Source: Blasia pusilla
Lineage: Eukaryota > Marchantiophyta > Marchantiopsida > Blasiales
Reading direction: 5' to 3'
DNA: 64,000 bases
NCBI GenBank assembly: GCA_050084515.1
Contig: CM114273.1
Location: 34,286,001 to 34,350,000 of the forward strand
Positions 11,501-24,600 of this stretch are shown here, one piece after another. Under the pieces are notes generated by a model, which searched no databases, was not told where the DNA came from, and saw only the letters and a list, made by a program, of their open reading frames with translations. Numbering within the stretch: the stretch's first letter is position 1; the number at the start of each line of letters is the position of its first letter. The translations under genes were made by a program, and so were the position numbers.

Positions 11501-12955
11501 GTTGGATTCCCCAGTCAAACACTTTTGTTCAATTATGTTTTCTGTACATAATTAATGGAATCGAAAGAACAAGGTTAAGTGAATACTCATAAGAGTGTAG
11601 AGTGGAAACGGGTTATTTCTTGTTAAGTGTAAAATGAGCCCTTGAGAGTCATAAGCGTACGGAGTGGGTTTGGATGTTGAAGAACCTGGGGGAGGTCATC
11701 ATTATTGTACCTTCCCGTTTACCAATGGGTTGAGAGATATTTTTACAGTAAATTAATTATGTGGATCGCACTCGAGTACTAATTGTGGTGAAGGTGTCCT
11801 GCAACAAAGACTTTAACGGGGAGAACGTTATGAGAATTCACTTGTACCATAAGAGGACCTTTCGAGTTTGCCCAACGGCTATCTTTAGGTGTGCGATGGA
11901 ACACCCAACATTTCATATTTATCCCATGCTATCCATGTGAGAATGTTTTCGCTTACACACTCATTTGAGTCCTAATTAAATTGTAGGCAATCATCATCTC
12001 AAACAATATCACACAAATTGGTGTAAGACTTTCTCTTAAACCTTCTTTTTAGTCCTAGAGCAAAAATCATTGTATACACAGATTCATTTATGAGTAAAAA
12101 GCACAATTCTTTATCGTGCTTTGGCCTCCAAGTGAAAAACATCTTTCCCAGGGATTTCAAAATTTTAGATCCTGGTAGCTTCCAACGTCTGTACTCACCA
12201 TAAAACATTTCCAAAGCAGTAATAGTGCGTTCGACTTTACAAACTTTGGATAGAGCAAAATCTTTGATAACCCAAAACTGTCCACAACTTTTCATGGTTT
12301 AGGACTTGTGTTGTGAACTTTGAAATTTAACGCTGCTATAGATCGATCCGAAACTATTGCAAATAGCACCTCAAAGGTCGACCCTGTCCTTTAGAGTGGC
12401 TTCGTATTCGTCTTTGTATTCTAGGGTCGGTGGCTTCCCATTGCGGCACTTGTCCTAATTTAGCAGTTAGTAACATCCTTAGAGCAAGCGTGTACACCTC
12501 TAATTTGAGTAAATGACAAGCAGTCTGAGAGTTTCATGACAAGCAGTCTGAGAGGTTCATTCAAAATAACTGAAAGAAATTATTGATCAACACAATTGTT
12601 AGCCTGAAGAAGAAGAAGCATCACTTTTCTGGAGTGAGGACGACTCGGAAGAAAGTTTGTGAGATCCAGAGTATTACCTCCTTTTAATCAATATTTCATT
12701 CGAAAGACCGATTGGGCCCATGTTCTGACAGAAGGTCGAGATTATTCTATTATATCTGAGCTATCGAACATGGCACGGAAAACTTGAAAGTAATCGTTTT
12801 TCCCCACGTCTTAGTTTCCATTGTACTAGCACTCGCCTGAGCAAAAAACTTATGTCTAGATTCACATAGAACGGACCCTCTTGAGAGTATGAGCTGAAGC
12901 TAAACACCTCTTCCAGCTCACATTGGACCACAACCCAACAGAGGACCTCGTAGTT
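8567..12955. other. Unassigned region with several unrecognised open frames
   Basis: The longest frames are 8567-9067 (plus, 166 codons), 10215-10625 (plus, 136 codons) and 11113-11475 (minus, 120 codons). None shows a domain, signal peptide or repeat that I recognise, and the 10.2-10.7 kb frames overlap on opposite strands. A plus-strand frame at 9909-10142 has a serine-rich end (SSSASSSESSLTES). Parts may be untranslated regions or exons of genes I cannot resolve. A 24-base duplication (gacaagcagtctgagag) lies near 12512 and 12538. Confidence 0.3.
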
Positions 12956-12960
12956 TCCGA

Positions 12961-13374
12961 TCAGTAACTGTTATATTCACACATACCGTACTTGCAGACT
13001 CCGATCGCGGACTGTGAGCCTCCATTGTAATATCCGGATCCCTTCTTGCATATCAGACCACAACGACCGCAGTTGTAACTGTCCAAAAGCAGATTAACGC
13101 ACGCCCCGTTGCAGCAAAATTTCCCGAAGCTGCAGGTCTTGCCGCAGCCGCCGCAGTTCAAAACGTCGATGGATGTATTCACGCAATATCCGATGCCTAC
13201 ACCGGTAGTGCAGCAGGTGGATCCAGGTGAATACAACAACGTGTTCGAGCACATGCCCGGGTTGAAGTAGCAACTGCTGTATCTGTTTGGGCTTGGAGGA
13301 ATCCCCGCTGTTGCCATTCCCGACAGGAAAGTTGCAGCAGCCATAAGACCAAGGATTGCTGATACAGTCTGCAT
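12961..13374 (-). CDS. STIG1-like secreted cysteine-rich protein A
   Basis: The product has 137 residues. The start chosen is the internal ATG at 13372-13374, because it begins a clean signal peptide (MQTVSAILGLMAAATFLSG, cleavage near ATAG) and has a favourable GCC before the ATG; the frame stays open 34 codons further upstream. After the signal come 16 cysteines in the STIG1 family pattern: CC..(G)..C, NCG.CG..C.FG..CC.G.CV, D..NCG.CG..CKKG, and a final VCKYGMCEY. STIG1 proteins are small, extracellular and cysteine-rich; in flowering plants some act at the stigma or pollen tube. The role outside flowering plants is not established. A loop with glycine/serine (GSGYYNGGSQSA) sits before the last two cysteines and is absent from copy B. 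No intron is needed. Confidence 0.88.
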   Translation of the reverse strand: MQTVSAILGLMAAATFLSGMATAGIPPSPNRYSSCYFNPGMCSNTLLYSPGSTCCTTGVGIGYCVNTSIDVLNCGGCGKTCSFGKFCCNGACVNLLLDSYNCGRCGLICKKGSGYYNGGSQSAIGVCKYGMCEYNSY

Positions 13375-13949
13375 GGCGGAAAAGATGGCGAGTACCGACG
13401 AAGAAACGCTAGAAAATTGACAAAGGGCAGTAGTTCCCACCAGCTGCGCGAGTAGGAGATACCGGTAAGTGCTCAATCACGCGATCAAAGGGATCGATTT
13501 GATTGATCGCAACCGGACTCGCCGCTTCTTAACACCCTTGCGGCTAGCTCGGACCTGCCCCGACGAATGTGAGGCTGTACCACACGGGCTTTGGCATTCG
13601 GGCTCCGATATTCTCAGACGAAATTTGGGGATGTGGCTCGAGAACTGTGTCCCAGCTTCATTCTACCGGGGCATTTTGACGAGCCCGCCAACAAGAACAT
13701 CGCGAGCATGCGTCTAGAGATGAAATTTCCGTGCGATTAACTCTAGATGGCTCCAGGCCTTTCTCTAACGTTTTCCTCCGACTCTAGATCCCAGACCCCG
13801 ATGACCCATTAACCTTATCTCACCTGGACGAGTTAGTTCGTACATTCAATTAATATCCTCGATAGAGATGTATCTTTTCCCAACAGAAAGGGTCGAAAAT
13901 TCTAACAACCGGGCAAGTTGTTGGATTAGTTCTTCACAGGCCAAGTACG

Positions 13950-14330
13950 ATGCAGATCCAGCTTCCTATTTCCGTCCATCCATCCACTGGTACTATAGAC
14001 ACTCTTGTACAGTTGAATACTCCTGTAATCTTACGCATATTCGATAGAGACCAAGAAGTGCACCGGCTCCAAAGGAGAACGCGCGTACGATCTCTCCAAA
14101 TGCGAGCCTGTAGGTATTGTTCCCGATTACATGGAAATACGTCAAGAAGCCCTCCAATTCCCGAACGAACTGGAATTTGAGGGCGGGATACGATTGAGCT
14201 CTATGCGCATGGAATCCTCTAAGACGAACGTTCGTCACGTGAACCGATCGACTAAGAAACTCCAGAAAATCCACACAGAAAATCTCGGGTTGGGGAGTAA
14301 GCGTTCTTTAGGGGTTGGTCAAATCAAGTA
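13950..14330. other. Upstream region of STIG1-like gene A, overlapping weak frames
   Basis: Open frames on both strands (plus 13950-14180, minus 13993-14274) have no recognisable domain and overlap each other. I treat this as upstream noncoding DNA of gene A. Confidence 0.3.
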
Positions 14331-14525
14331 ATGGTCGAAAGATTGCGCAATAATTCCCAGCGAAATCGATCATAAATTGCGAGAAGTCCACGTACTAACA
14401 TTAGTCCAAAAGCATGGAATCAATGTGTTTGCGCAAGTCCAATTCATTCGGTTACATGAGGCGCTCGCCTAACTATGAACCGTCGTTGAAAGTCGATTGA
14501 ACCAACGCTTAGAGTTCAGACGATT
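14330..14525 (-). promoter_or_regulatory. Upstream block shared with STIG1-like gene B
   Basis: About 1.0 kb upstream of gene A. The strings aatcgatcat, agtccac, aat.attc.gttaca and ctatgaaccg..gttgaaa..gattgaacc occur here in the same order and orientation as at 39715-39925, upstream of gene B. This may be a conserved regulatory block or simply the remaining edge of a segmental duplication. Confidence 0.5.
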
Positions 14526-14599
14526 CTCGGCCCACATGGTCATCGGATATGTATGGCCTAATTCGATCTTATAGTTGTTCGATTATCCACATAAGAGGC

Positions 14600-16640
14600 G
14601 ATTTACGTCAAGGTTAACTTAAATCGGAGGAGTTATATTGTAGTCATCCTGTTCGGATTTGAATTTGGGGTGGTTAGTACCATCTAAGCAAGAAATAGGA
14701 GATGAGCTTGTAGTGGTTAGGCGGCGAGCTTGGTTCCTATATTTGTGGCAATTTAATTTAATAATAGAACTTTGAGGAATAAGGATACAATTTTACTATA
14801 TGTACCAGATTATGAGAAAGTTTGGAAATTGATGGATGGAAAAACTTTAGACTTTTTACCGGTAATTTCGACCTTCTGTGTGCACAAGCCGGATTTTTGG
14901 GTCTGTTAAATTGGACTTTAAGAATCCTACAATGAACTTTTTATAATTAAACTTAGCAATTTTCATAAATTGATGATGCCAAAAACAGATTAAGGACTTT
15001 TTTCCACATAAAAAAAATAGTCCCATACACCTATTTTCCATAAAAAATGAAATTTATAATCCTCGAACCTAATCTTTGGCATGAAATTTTGGATAAATTT
15101 TCAAAAAAGAGTTAAAAATATGTGACCTCAATGATGGGTTTCCACCTAAAACTTGAATCTTGTAATAAAAAAAATAGATTACAAGACTTAAATGGGAAGA
15201 TCTCCATTCCTTAAATGGTATTTTTCCCAAGAAATATTGGAAAAACATAAGGCTTAGAAACTATTACTTACTATGCTTAAGAGAAATCACCTCACCAAAA
15301 ACATCAAAGGTGGAAGAAACGAACTCACCATATAATAGTAATTTTCCACATGTGTATAAGTGGTGCATATGATTTTCCATACATAAAGTCTTTTTAGTAT
15401 ATACTGGAACTCCTCCATTCATAACCAAAATTGACTCATTACTCAAAATTTCCCAAAATCTAAAATTAAAGAAGGTAGGAAAAGCATGAAATCAACCATC
15501 TCCAAATTTAAGCAAATAAGTTTACTATAAGGTAATTCTATTTCCATATATGATATAAGATGATTTTAAGATAAATTTTTTTTTTTCATATAAATAACCC
15601 ACATAATCTTAATATCCCATAGTTGTATAAAAATAGATAATACACATGGACATACTAATTAAAACGTTGGATTGTAAGAATGAGCACTTGTGGTGAGAAG
15701 AAGGGCAAGCATTGAGGAGGTAGAAGGGGAGGGATAGGAGTTTTAGGACAAAATAATTGGCATAATACATAGGCAAGTGGAGAGATAAGAAAGGGAAACG
15801 TTTGCTTGGAAGTCCTAGCTCACAAATTTTGCCCACATGCACCTTTATAAGATGCTCACATGGGCATGTTATTACTCTCACGGTGTTTCACTCATCATTG
15901 CTTGCTTGTTAACCTTCCATGACATGGAGTTGGCCTCAAGAATTTCACACCTTATTTTTTTTGCCCTTCTCTGCCCATCTTTCTTAGCCTTAATCCAGGC
16001 CCTTTTCTACCCTTGTTACTAGTCCCTAATCTAGGTTCTTAATTTGGTAGGTGATAAGAGGATTTCTCCTTATGATGACTTGCTTGTCTACCTTAAGAAA
16101 CCATAGAATAATACTTAGGGCTCATAATTATTGGATTCCCATGTTATTTCCCCCAAATCATAACTTTTTGATGTCACTAAATATTTACTTATTAATTTCC
16201 TTCCTTTCTCTATTCTATTCTCATCGAATAGAATTTGGATCTAAAATTCCTCAATTGAAATATGTGTTATCCTTTTCTTAATAAATTTTCTTAATCATAT
16301 CATTCATTAATATATATATTCTCAATTGTATGTGATCTATCTATCCGTACATTAGCCTATATATCCAGATATTAGTGTCTCATTTTTGAGTGTTTCATTT
16401 CTTTTTAACTACTAAATCTTTAGTTACCATGTTTTTTCATTCCGTATAAGAAAGTGGATTACTTGTGGTAATGAAAATCCCAAGATGGGAGAAAAATTTT
16501 CAATAAGAAAAGGAGTTCATAATGGTCGAATTATTCAAGTTACCAACAATATGGACAAGATCTAATGAGAGCATACGGAGATTCTAAACTATCTGTGTTT
16601 TATAGTCCCATCGGCTAGAAAATAATTACTAACCTAATCC
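14600..16640. other. AT-rich region, nothing recognised
   Basis: Long AT-rich stretch with poly-A/T runs and short frames only. It probably contains old transposon sequence, but I could not identify any family. Confidence 0.4.
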
Positions 16641-16661
16641 AAAATCCATATCATCACCTAA

Positions 16662-18080
16662 TCATTTGAGGGCCGCGACCTCCATGTGATTTGGGGCGAT
16701 CTGCCGCACCCTAAAATACCTAAAGTAGCTCGTTTCGCTTGAAGAAGATGACCGGGACCGCCGCTGTCGGAAGGATACTTTATTGGCTGCGGGTCTGGTT
16801 CCTTTGAGGGCCTCCAGATCTAAACAAGCATTAGTACGAAGCATCGTGGAAGCGGTCCACCTCTGGAGTGCTTACAAACCTGGACGATAAATCCTGAATC
16901 TATGCACACGCTGCAATTACTCCAGAGTCACACCGCCAAACTGCACTTTTCAAACATAGCAGGGAGAGTTCTTCTAAGTCTTCGTGCTCCATAGTGACGG
17001 GTTCCTGTGTTCCTGGATTCTTTTTGGGATTCACTGTAAGTAAGGTGGATGCTTTTTGTGCAGCCGTTATGAGGCGTCCTAGCGGTGGGTGGAATCGGGG
17101 AGGGGGGGGGAGGGCAACGTAGTTCCCGGCATCTTTGGGGTGTCCAAGTCGAAGTTTGGGGAGAGGATTGGGGTCCAGAAGTACCTGAATGCATATACAA
17201 ACTAGCCAGCGGAACTCTAGTGCCTTATTTTCAAAGAAAACTTGGTCTCTTGTAGCCCGGAAGAATCCGATGCAGATTTCTCCCACCTTTATGAACTTTT
17301 TCCTTGCTGTGATCGTGAACACGTTGAGAAGTAGTACGACACTTCTCCACAGTATATTCAGGGCTAGTTACCGGATAATGATACCGTTCAGATCTATGCG
17401 ATAACCATCCAGTTCGAATATCACTTCTTCCGCATATCTTAATCATTTTAACTTCTTGGATTCAATGGTCGACGCGTCCGTAGTGATATGTACATATATA
17501 TGTCCCCGCAGATTTTGGTAATTTGCACCGAGACCTGTAAGTACGTCTGTCTCGCAGGGAGACGTTTCGATCATTGGTCGAGTCAGGAATTCTTCAACAA
17601 AAGCGAACGGGAGGCAGAGGCTCATGCTCGCAATGGGGATCGTTAGTAGTTGCAGCGGCAGAGGTGCTGAGATACAGAGGTTTGAAGTGTCTGTAGCCCA
17701 TAAGCTAATGAAGCTGATGCTCGGCACTGTCGAGCTCCTGTCGTCAGGCTCTTCCCGATCACGACGGCGCATCGGAGCTTCCGCTGCGACCGCGACTTTC
17801 GTGCGGAGATTCATCCCTCGCAAGACTGTCGTGCCAGCACCCGTCCGGGCACAGCCGGGGGTTCGCTGTCGAGGATGGATCTTCCAGCGGACGACTCCAG
17901 CGATTCCCTCGGGTGGTAGGATGGATCTTCCAGCGGACGACTCCAGCGGCGAAGAAGACGCGTCGCTCCGCCTGGAAGAACCGTCCTCTCTGGTAGGGCA
18001 GATCTACTAATCTCTCCCCCAGCTCAGTAGTCCCGCGAGCATAAGCCTCTTTCCTCCTTGCAAGCGTGCGGTGGAACAAA
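16662..18080 (-). other. Unassigned ORF cluster, possibly a multi-exon gene
   Basis: Composition rises in GC here and several minus-strand frames follow one another. Frame 17443-17823 (126 codons) contains a hydrophobic stretch (LLTIPIASMSLCLPFAFVEEF). Frame 16900-17322 is open further upstream to a TAA near 17370 and begins with a hydrophobic segment (LALNILWRSVVLLLNVF), followed by a basic region, FFRATRDQVFFENKALEFRW and LVCICIQVLL. Frame 16662-16844 is serine/arginine-rich. They could be exons of one membrane protein on the minus strand, but I do not recognise the family and could not confirm splice sites. Plus-strand frames (for example 17624-18010) overlap. Confidence that there is any gene is low. 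Confidence 0.25.
17873..17950. repeat. 46-bp direct repeat
   Basis: The sequence beginning GGATGGATCTTCCAGCGGAC occurs at 17873 and again at 17919, a 46-base period. Since 46 is not a multiple of three, the duplication shifts any reading frame through it, which argues against a conserved protein across it. Confidence 0.85.
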
Positions 18081-21034
18081 ATCTGACCAATGCTGATTTC
18101 TGGGTCGAGGTAGATAGGGACTGCCTGGCTAGTATTCGAGTCTGTTGCATCTTTCGATTCCGAATAGCGCTATGGCTCCTGTCCTCGTGAATATAGATAC
18201 TTGGGACGTTCTCGATAGAATAGGTATGCAGTTGAATTCGAAAATTGGTGTGTGTGTTTTGATCGGGTTCCAATCTAGGATGTAGAGAGACTCCAATTCT
18301 TTTAAGTAATATACTTCTGATACGTAATAGACTTCCCTAAATGCGTGATTAGGCTGATCGTATATGAACCTTTGCGATTTGGCCGTTTGTAACAGAAACT
18401 TTAGCCCGAATCGTAGCAAGTCAGTAGGGTTTCATACGAGATAACTTTACTTCATGTTCAATCCATTCGAATCCTAAAATTTGGATTCAAGTGGAGAGAG
18501 CATTTCCTTGGAAATCGAAATGTGGGCGCCCCGAAAATTCGTCAGGAATTATCGACATCTCGGCACCGAAATTTCGATGACTCCTATCGAAATTTCGATA
18601 ATCTTTTCGAAAAAAACTTAAGCAGGCGCCTATTTTCTGAATTAGGTGGGCACCGAAGTTTCCATCGACCTGAACTCTCCAAATTTTGGAGTCCGAAATT
18701 TCTTGGACGCTGCTCAGTTTTTGAGCATTCCTAAGTCGATCAAATTTGGGAGCCCGACATTTCGATAGTTTTAACTACGTTGGGATTTGGAAGCCCCGAA
18801 ATAAGGGAAAATACCTAACTCAATCGAAATTGATCGACTCGAACTTCAATCTATCCTCCGGGACTCGATCGAAATTTGGGAGGCCAACATTTCGATAGAT
18901 TACCGAAAAGAAATCCCTGAGCCGGGGCCGAAATTTGGAGAGGTCTACTGGATCGAAACTGAAATGGCGGAATCCAGAATTTCAAGGATTTTTTCCAAAA
19001 GAAATCCCAAATTCGCTGGAAGCCGAAATTCCGATAAACCCTGCAGTCTAATTTTGCGTGGCCCAGATTTCGATGACGCCAGAGAAGTCTGATTTGAACT
19101 GCCTTATGCCGGAAAAGAAATCCCGACTGGATCGGAATTTCGAAAACCTGAACTGGATGGAAAGTGCGGAGGCCGAAAATTCGAAAACTTTTTTGATAGA
19201 AATCTCGAATTAGGTTCCCGAATTTCCGGCGACCAAAGAGTTCGGAATATTTTCGAGAAGAAATTCCGAGTTTTCATACTTGTAAGAACATGGAAAGGAT
19301 GACATTCAGATTGCCATCCTAGTCCTCCGTTTGCCTGGTCTGACAGTTTTAAAACTGGTCTTGGTGCACGTTTCTTGGCTACATGACAAATGGGTCCTAG
19401 TTTTTGCGCACACGTACGCAAGCACATTATCTGGATTCTAGATCATGATCTGCTGCTCCCCTTCCCTTAGACGACTCCACCATCCTCTTTTGTGTCTGGC
19501 GGTCCCATAGTCGGTCAGCATTTACATATCTAGATCTCAGTGGCATCGACCGAAAGTGAGATTCCGTTTCCGAAGTTGGAAGTTGGATGTGAAGTCGATG
19601 CGTAATCTCCCCCTCTGCACTAACGTTGGGCCGTCTGTGATTCACAACTCCTAGCACTGGGAATGACCAGTAGCAAGTGAATAGTGTTCGACGAGAGCTA
19701 ACTCGTTCTAGTTCTCGTATCTGAACTCCAGTGGAGAGAGCATTTCCGTCCCAATTCTATTGAAATTGGGGTGCCCGAAATCTCGTCCGAATCAGTGAAA
19801 TTTTGGCACCTGAATTTCGAGAGTTCCTGAATCGATCGAAAGTTCAGAGGCCAAAATTTGGTTATTCCAAGTTTTCTGCTAAATCGAAATGTCGGAGTCC
19901 AAAATTTAGACAAAAAAATTCGAAAAGAAATCCGAAGTTTCGACAAACCCTGACCTCGATCGAAAGTTTGGACGCCGAATTTCGTTAACTGTATCGAAAT
20001 GAAACTTCGGAGGCCCGAGTTTCAGTAACTTTTCGAAAAGAAATACCGAATTAGGCTCCCGAACGCCAGAATTTACATAAATCTTAAACTCTGAGTCCGA
20101 ATCCGGGATTTTTCCGAAAAGGGATCCCGAGTTTTCTTTCGTATTAGTGAAAATAGTGGAGAGAATGACATTCAGACAGGCCGAAGGGACTTTGAGGAGG
20201 AAATCACGTGAGAAGCTTCCGATAATTACTTAAAGAAGCAGCCAGATAAGCTTCTCTTGCAGCAGAGGTGAAACAGCCCATTCCACGATGCGGCCATTTG
20301 CGAATTTGAAATAGTTCTATATTTTAAACCTGTTTCTTTACATGGATGCTCTGTTTTCCTTTAGTAGTGGGGATTAATGTCTGATCATATTCCTATTTAG
20401 GAGACAGGGCTGAAACTATTCTCTTCGGATACACATCAGGTCCGAACCCCCGAGGAATAGAGGGACATGGTAGCTTAAACTCTAGCTCCAAGAGACTCCT
20501 ACTTGGAGTTGAAGAGATATTTAAGAAACCAAGACGAGTGGTCTTGTCATTTGGGTGACTCCCTCATCACTTACGCTGGGCCGTACGTGATTGACAACTT
20601 TTAGCTCTGGGCATTAATGAGATGACTAGTCGCAAGTGAGTAATAGGATTGAACAAGAGCTAACTCGTTCTAATTCTCATATTTGTACTCATGCTCAGAG
20701 AGCATTTCCGTCGACCGAAATTTCGTCCGAATTACGAGTTAGATTTTTTTCCGGAAAAGGTGCTGAGTGAGGTGGGTGCCCAAGTTGAGATAAGTCTTGA
20801 GCTCTGAACGGAGGACGAAATTTAGATAAACCCTGAGCTCGATCGAAAGTTCGGAGGTCGAGATTTACATGACGCTTGACTGGATCGAAATGGAGCATTT
20901 CTGTCATTCCATTTAAATTTCGGTAGACTCCGAAATGTCGCCCGAATTAGGAAATGTGGAAATTTTGTCACCGAGATTTTCGATAATTCCTCACCGAATT
21001 TCGATCGATAAAATGTGAGGAAGGTGAGGAAGAA

Positions 21035-21074
21035 CAAGAGATTCTCAAATTTTCGGGAACTTGAGAATCTCTTG
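21035..21074. repeat. Perfect 14-bp inverted repeat
   Basis: Arms CAAGAGATTCTCAA (21035-21048) and TTGAGAATCTCTTG (21061-21074) are exact reverse complements, with a 12-base spacer, inside the complex repeat array. Confidence 0.8.
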
Positions 21075-24000
21075 GAAAACAAATTCCGAACTTGGTGAGT
21101 GCCGAGATTTCGATAAACCCTCAACTCCATCGAAAATTGGGTAATCTTTCTAAAAGAATCCGAATATTCGTAATGGGTGAAGACTGTAAACTTTTAGATA
21201 CCCAAAGGGACTTGGAGGACCTTGCAATAATTACTCGAACAATGTGTGGACTCGCTTCTCTTGCAACAGAGGATGGGTCAGTATGTGGTTTTGTAATTCC
21301 AGATTGCGAACCTGTTTCTTTAAATGGATGCGCCGTCGCTCGTTTTTTCAAAGTAGTGGCATACAAGGAGTGATCACGGATTGTTTCATCGTAATGTCTC
21401 AAGTCTGGATCATCTCGGCGACTCTCGGAAGAGTCCAGGAGCTATTCGTGTGACGTTGTAGTTACAAAGAAGGAAATGATCGCTTCCCCCGATGCTCACG
21501 AATAGTTTGTTGTGGATTGATCCCAGCCAAAGCCTTGTGAGAATGTTCTGACCTATTCCATCTATACCCATTGTATATACATCTCTATGTCGAGCGTCGC
21601 AGTGAATATTGAGGGCAGGCGCGTGAGGACTTCTCCCAAATTAACAGGTTGAAGTTCTGGAGTGTCATCGCACGCGCGATCCCACATGACGTCTTACAGT
21701 GAGCCAAAACACATTGGCTGCACCGCTTCCACGACGGATAATGGAGACCCATGGAATGCTGAAATGACCACAGGATGCGTTTAGAATGCACCCGATGTCC
21801 CAGTAGGAACGTATGCAAGGATTTAATTTCTTCTTCCGTGCATCATTGAAGAACAGTCGCGTTCAAGGACCGTTCGTAGATCAGACTCTAGGAAAGATTA
21901 GAAATGGCGAAGGACACTGAGATATTAGTACATCACCGACCAGCGCAATCCTTCGGGTCTCGTCTGAGGGTGAACAGGTGGGGCCAACAAGTAACAAGAT
22001 CTCCAGGTGAGGTGTAAAGAGAGGAGTGCGTAGAGGGAGGACGAGCGCTATGGGCAAGGCCTCGCGGAAGGGCTAGCGATGTGGACCTGCTCTCCTGTAT
22101 AGGGAGGAGACAAGTGTCATCTTGTACGTCTGGCCGGAAGGATGGTCTAGGACTCGTGCCTGGGAAGAATGGCAATACAGTGGTAACTCGGTAGGGGAGA
22201 CAAGGACGGCACACTCCTTGGAGTGAAGTGGAACGGAGGTGAACAATCCTGTCGTCTGTGACTTCACTTCAATTCTTCTGCCTTTGCATAAACACACTCC
22301 CCTTCTACATCAGCCCTCGCTCCAAAATCGCAACCGCTCTCTACTCTGTCTCCGACGTAACCTTCCCACCAAACAAAATCACACGTCACTCCTGCCCTCT
22401 GTTCGTGCCGTCGCACCCTCCCCATTCCTCGATGCTCCAATCAAATCAGCAACCGCTTCTTTCCGGTGCAAAAGGAGCTCATTCCAACAGACCGGAAATA
22501 TACGGTGGAAACTTATAATCCGAGTATAACTTTCTAGCAAGCTATCGGAATGTAAGAGTGACGGATAGGCATTCCATTCACAGAGGTGCGAGTCAAATTC
22601 ATTCCACCTGCTTTGCTGGATGTGGAGAACGCAACGATTGATGGTGAGGAAGCGCGCGGACTGATTGTGTGTCTTCGCGTTCTTCCGCACATGGGTGCCC
22701 CTTGACTTTTTTCGGAGGACGAAATTTCGATAACGCTGAACTGGATCGGAATGGAAATGTCACAGGCCGAAAAGAAATACGGGAATAGATTCTCGACTGG
22801 AAAGAATCCCGAATTTTTGGGCCCCCAAACATTCCGGATTCTTTCGAAAAGAAATCCCGAAAATGTATTCGTATTAATGAAAAAAGTGGAAAGGATGACA
22901 TTCAGATTGCCAAAGGGAATTTGAGAGGAAATCATATAACGGCCTCCAGGAACTACTTGAACAAGGAGCTGGACTACCTTCTCTTGCAACAGCCCATGTC
23001 AGGATGCGGCAATCTGCGGTTTTGTAATTCCACATTGCAAACATGCTTGCTTATAATGTCGCAAGTCTCATCTCGGCTACTCTCGGAAGATCCCTAGAGC
23101 TATTCGTGTAGTCGCAAAGAAGGCGAGGACATATCTCTAATTTAACTCAAAACGAGAAAAATGTTGATTTCCCAATGAAAAATTTTGGTGGAGGATCGGA
23201 GATTAGCGATTGAGGGGCCGAAGCTCGACATTATTGGGCTTGTGAGTCGACCTTCAACTCCCCAAACTCTCAGGCTGGTTCTTGACGAATCGCTATTTGA
23301 AGAACATGAATATAGCGACAAGGACACGAACGACCTCACAAATCTGCCATTTTCAGCATCTATACTAAGGTGACCATGGAGACAAAACCGGAGCTCACTT
23401 TCTACTTACATTGAATCTAGGCAAGAAACATAATTGAACGCAGTCTAAGCAGTTCAATTCATCCAAGTGGAGCGGGACAACTTTCGAAAGGTCTTGTGAG
23501 AGCGATATTCGGCTCGGAGTAGAGCTGTTGTTGCCTTTGCAATGATGGCTAGATCTGGACTCATTTGTAGGCGGTGTTCTCTCACTACAGAATCTCATTA
23601 TCCCGAAGTCCATTATTTCTTCTTACTGAAATCTAAACCATGGCTGGTGGTTAATTCAAGAGTAGCAGAAGATTTCACTACTCCTCTGAGTCCATATGAT
23701 TTTCAGGTTTCATAGTGACCTTGGAATAGGAGCGTTACGAAATTACTAGTCCTACATTTGCCTAGTCTAACAATTTCAAAAGTCGTCTTGATGCACATTT
23801 CTTGGCCAGATTAAAAATGGGTCCTAGTTTTTTGCACACGATTACGCAAGCAAATTATCTGGATTCTAGATCATGATCTCATGACGATTCCACCATCTTG
23901 TTTTGTGTTTGCTGGTCCCATAGTCGGTCAGCATATCAAGATCTAGTTGACTGTCGAGTGAGAGTGAGATTCAGTTTCCGAAATTGGATGTCAACTCTTT

Positions 24001-24550
24001 TATTTCCGTATGCCAGGCCGTATGTGATAGACAACTTTAAGCTCTAGGAATGAGATGTCACTAGTAGCACTGCACAAGAGCAAACTCGTTCTCATTCTCA
24101 TATTCGGACTCAAGTGGGGGGAGAGCATTTCCGTCCGAATTGGATCGAAATTGGGGCTCCCCGAAATTTCGACCCAATTAGGAATCATGAAATTTTGACG
24201 CCGAAATTTCGGTACTTCCTGAGTCGGTCGGAGCCCGAAAAGTTCGATAAACACTGAACTCGGTCCAAAGTTCCGAGGCCGAAATTTCGGTATTACTTAA
24301 CTGGATCGAAATTCAAATTTGGACAATTTTTGGGGAGGAATTCCGAATCGGGTGCGCGCCTTTTTCCCGAAGTAGGTAGGGGCTGAAACTCTTGTAATAG
24401 CCGAAACTTCGAGTTTCCCTGACCTCGATCGAAAGTTCGGAGGCCGGAATGTGAATACTTTTGACATTTGTTCGAAAAGAAATACAGAATTAGGTTCCCG
24501 AATGAGGTGAGCACCGAAATTTAGATAAATCTTAAACTCAGAATTGAAAT

Positions 24551-24600
24551 CCTGAATTTTCGGGTCATTAGGCTCGAACCTAATGACCCGAAAATTTAGG
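24551..24600. repeat. 22-bp inverted repeat in the complex array
   Basis: Arms 24551-24572 and 24579-24600 are reverse complements with one mismatch, around the 6-base loop ctcgaa. The arm core is TTTTCGGGTCATTAGG. Confidence 0.85.

Noticed and set aside
12961-13476. Longer 171-codon start for STIG1-like gene A
   Set aside because: The extra 34 residues precede a second, better signal peptide starting at the internal ATG with a good context; the shorter form matches the family length.
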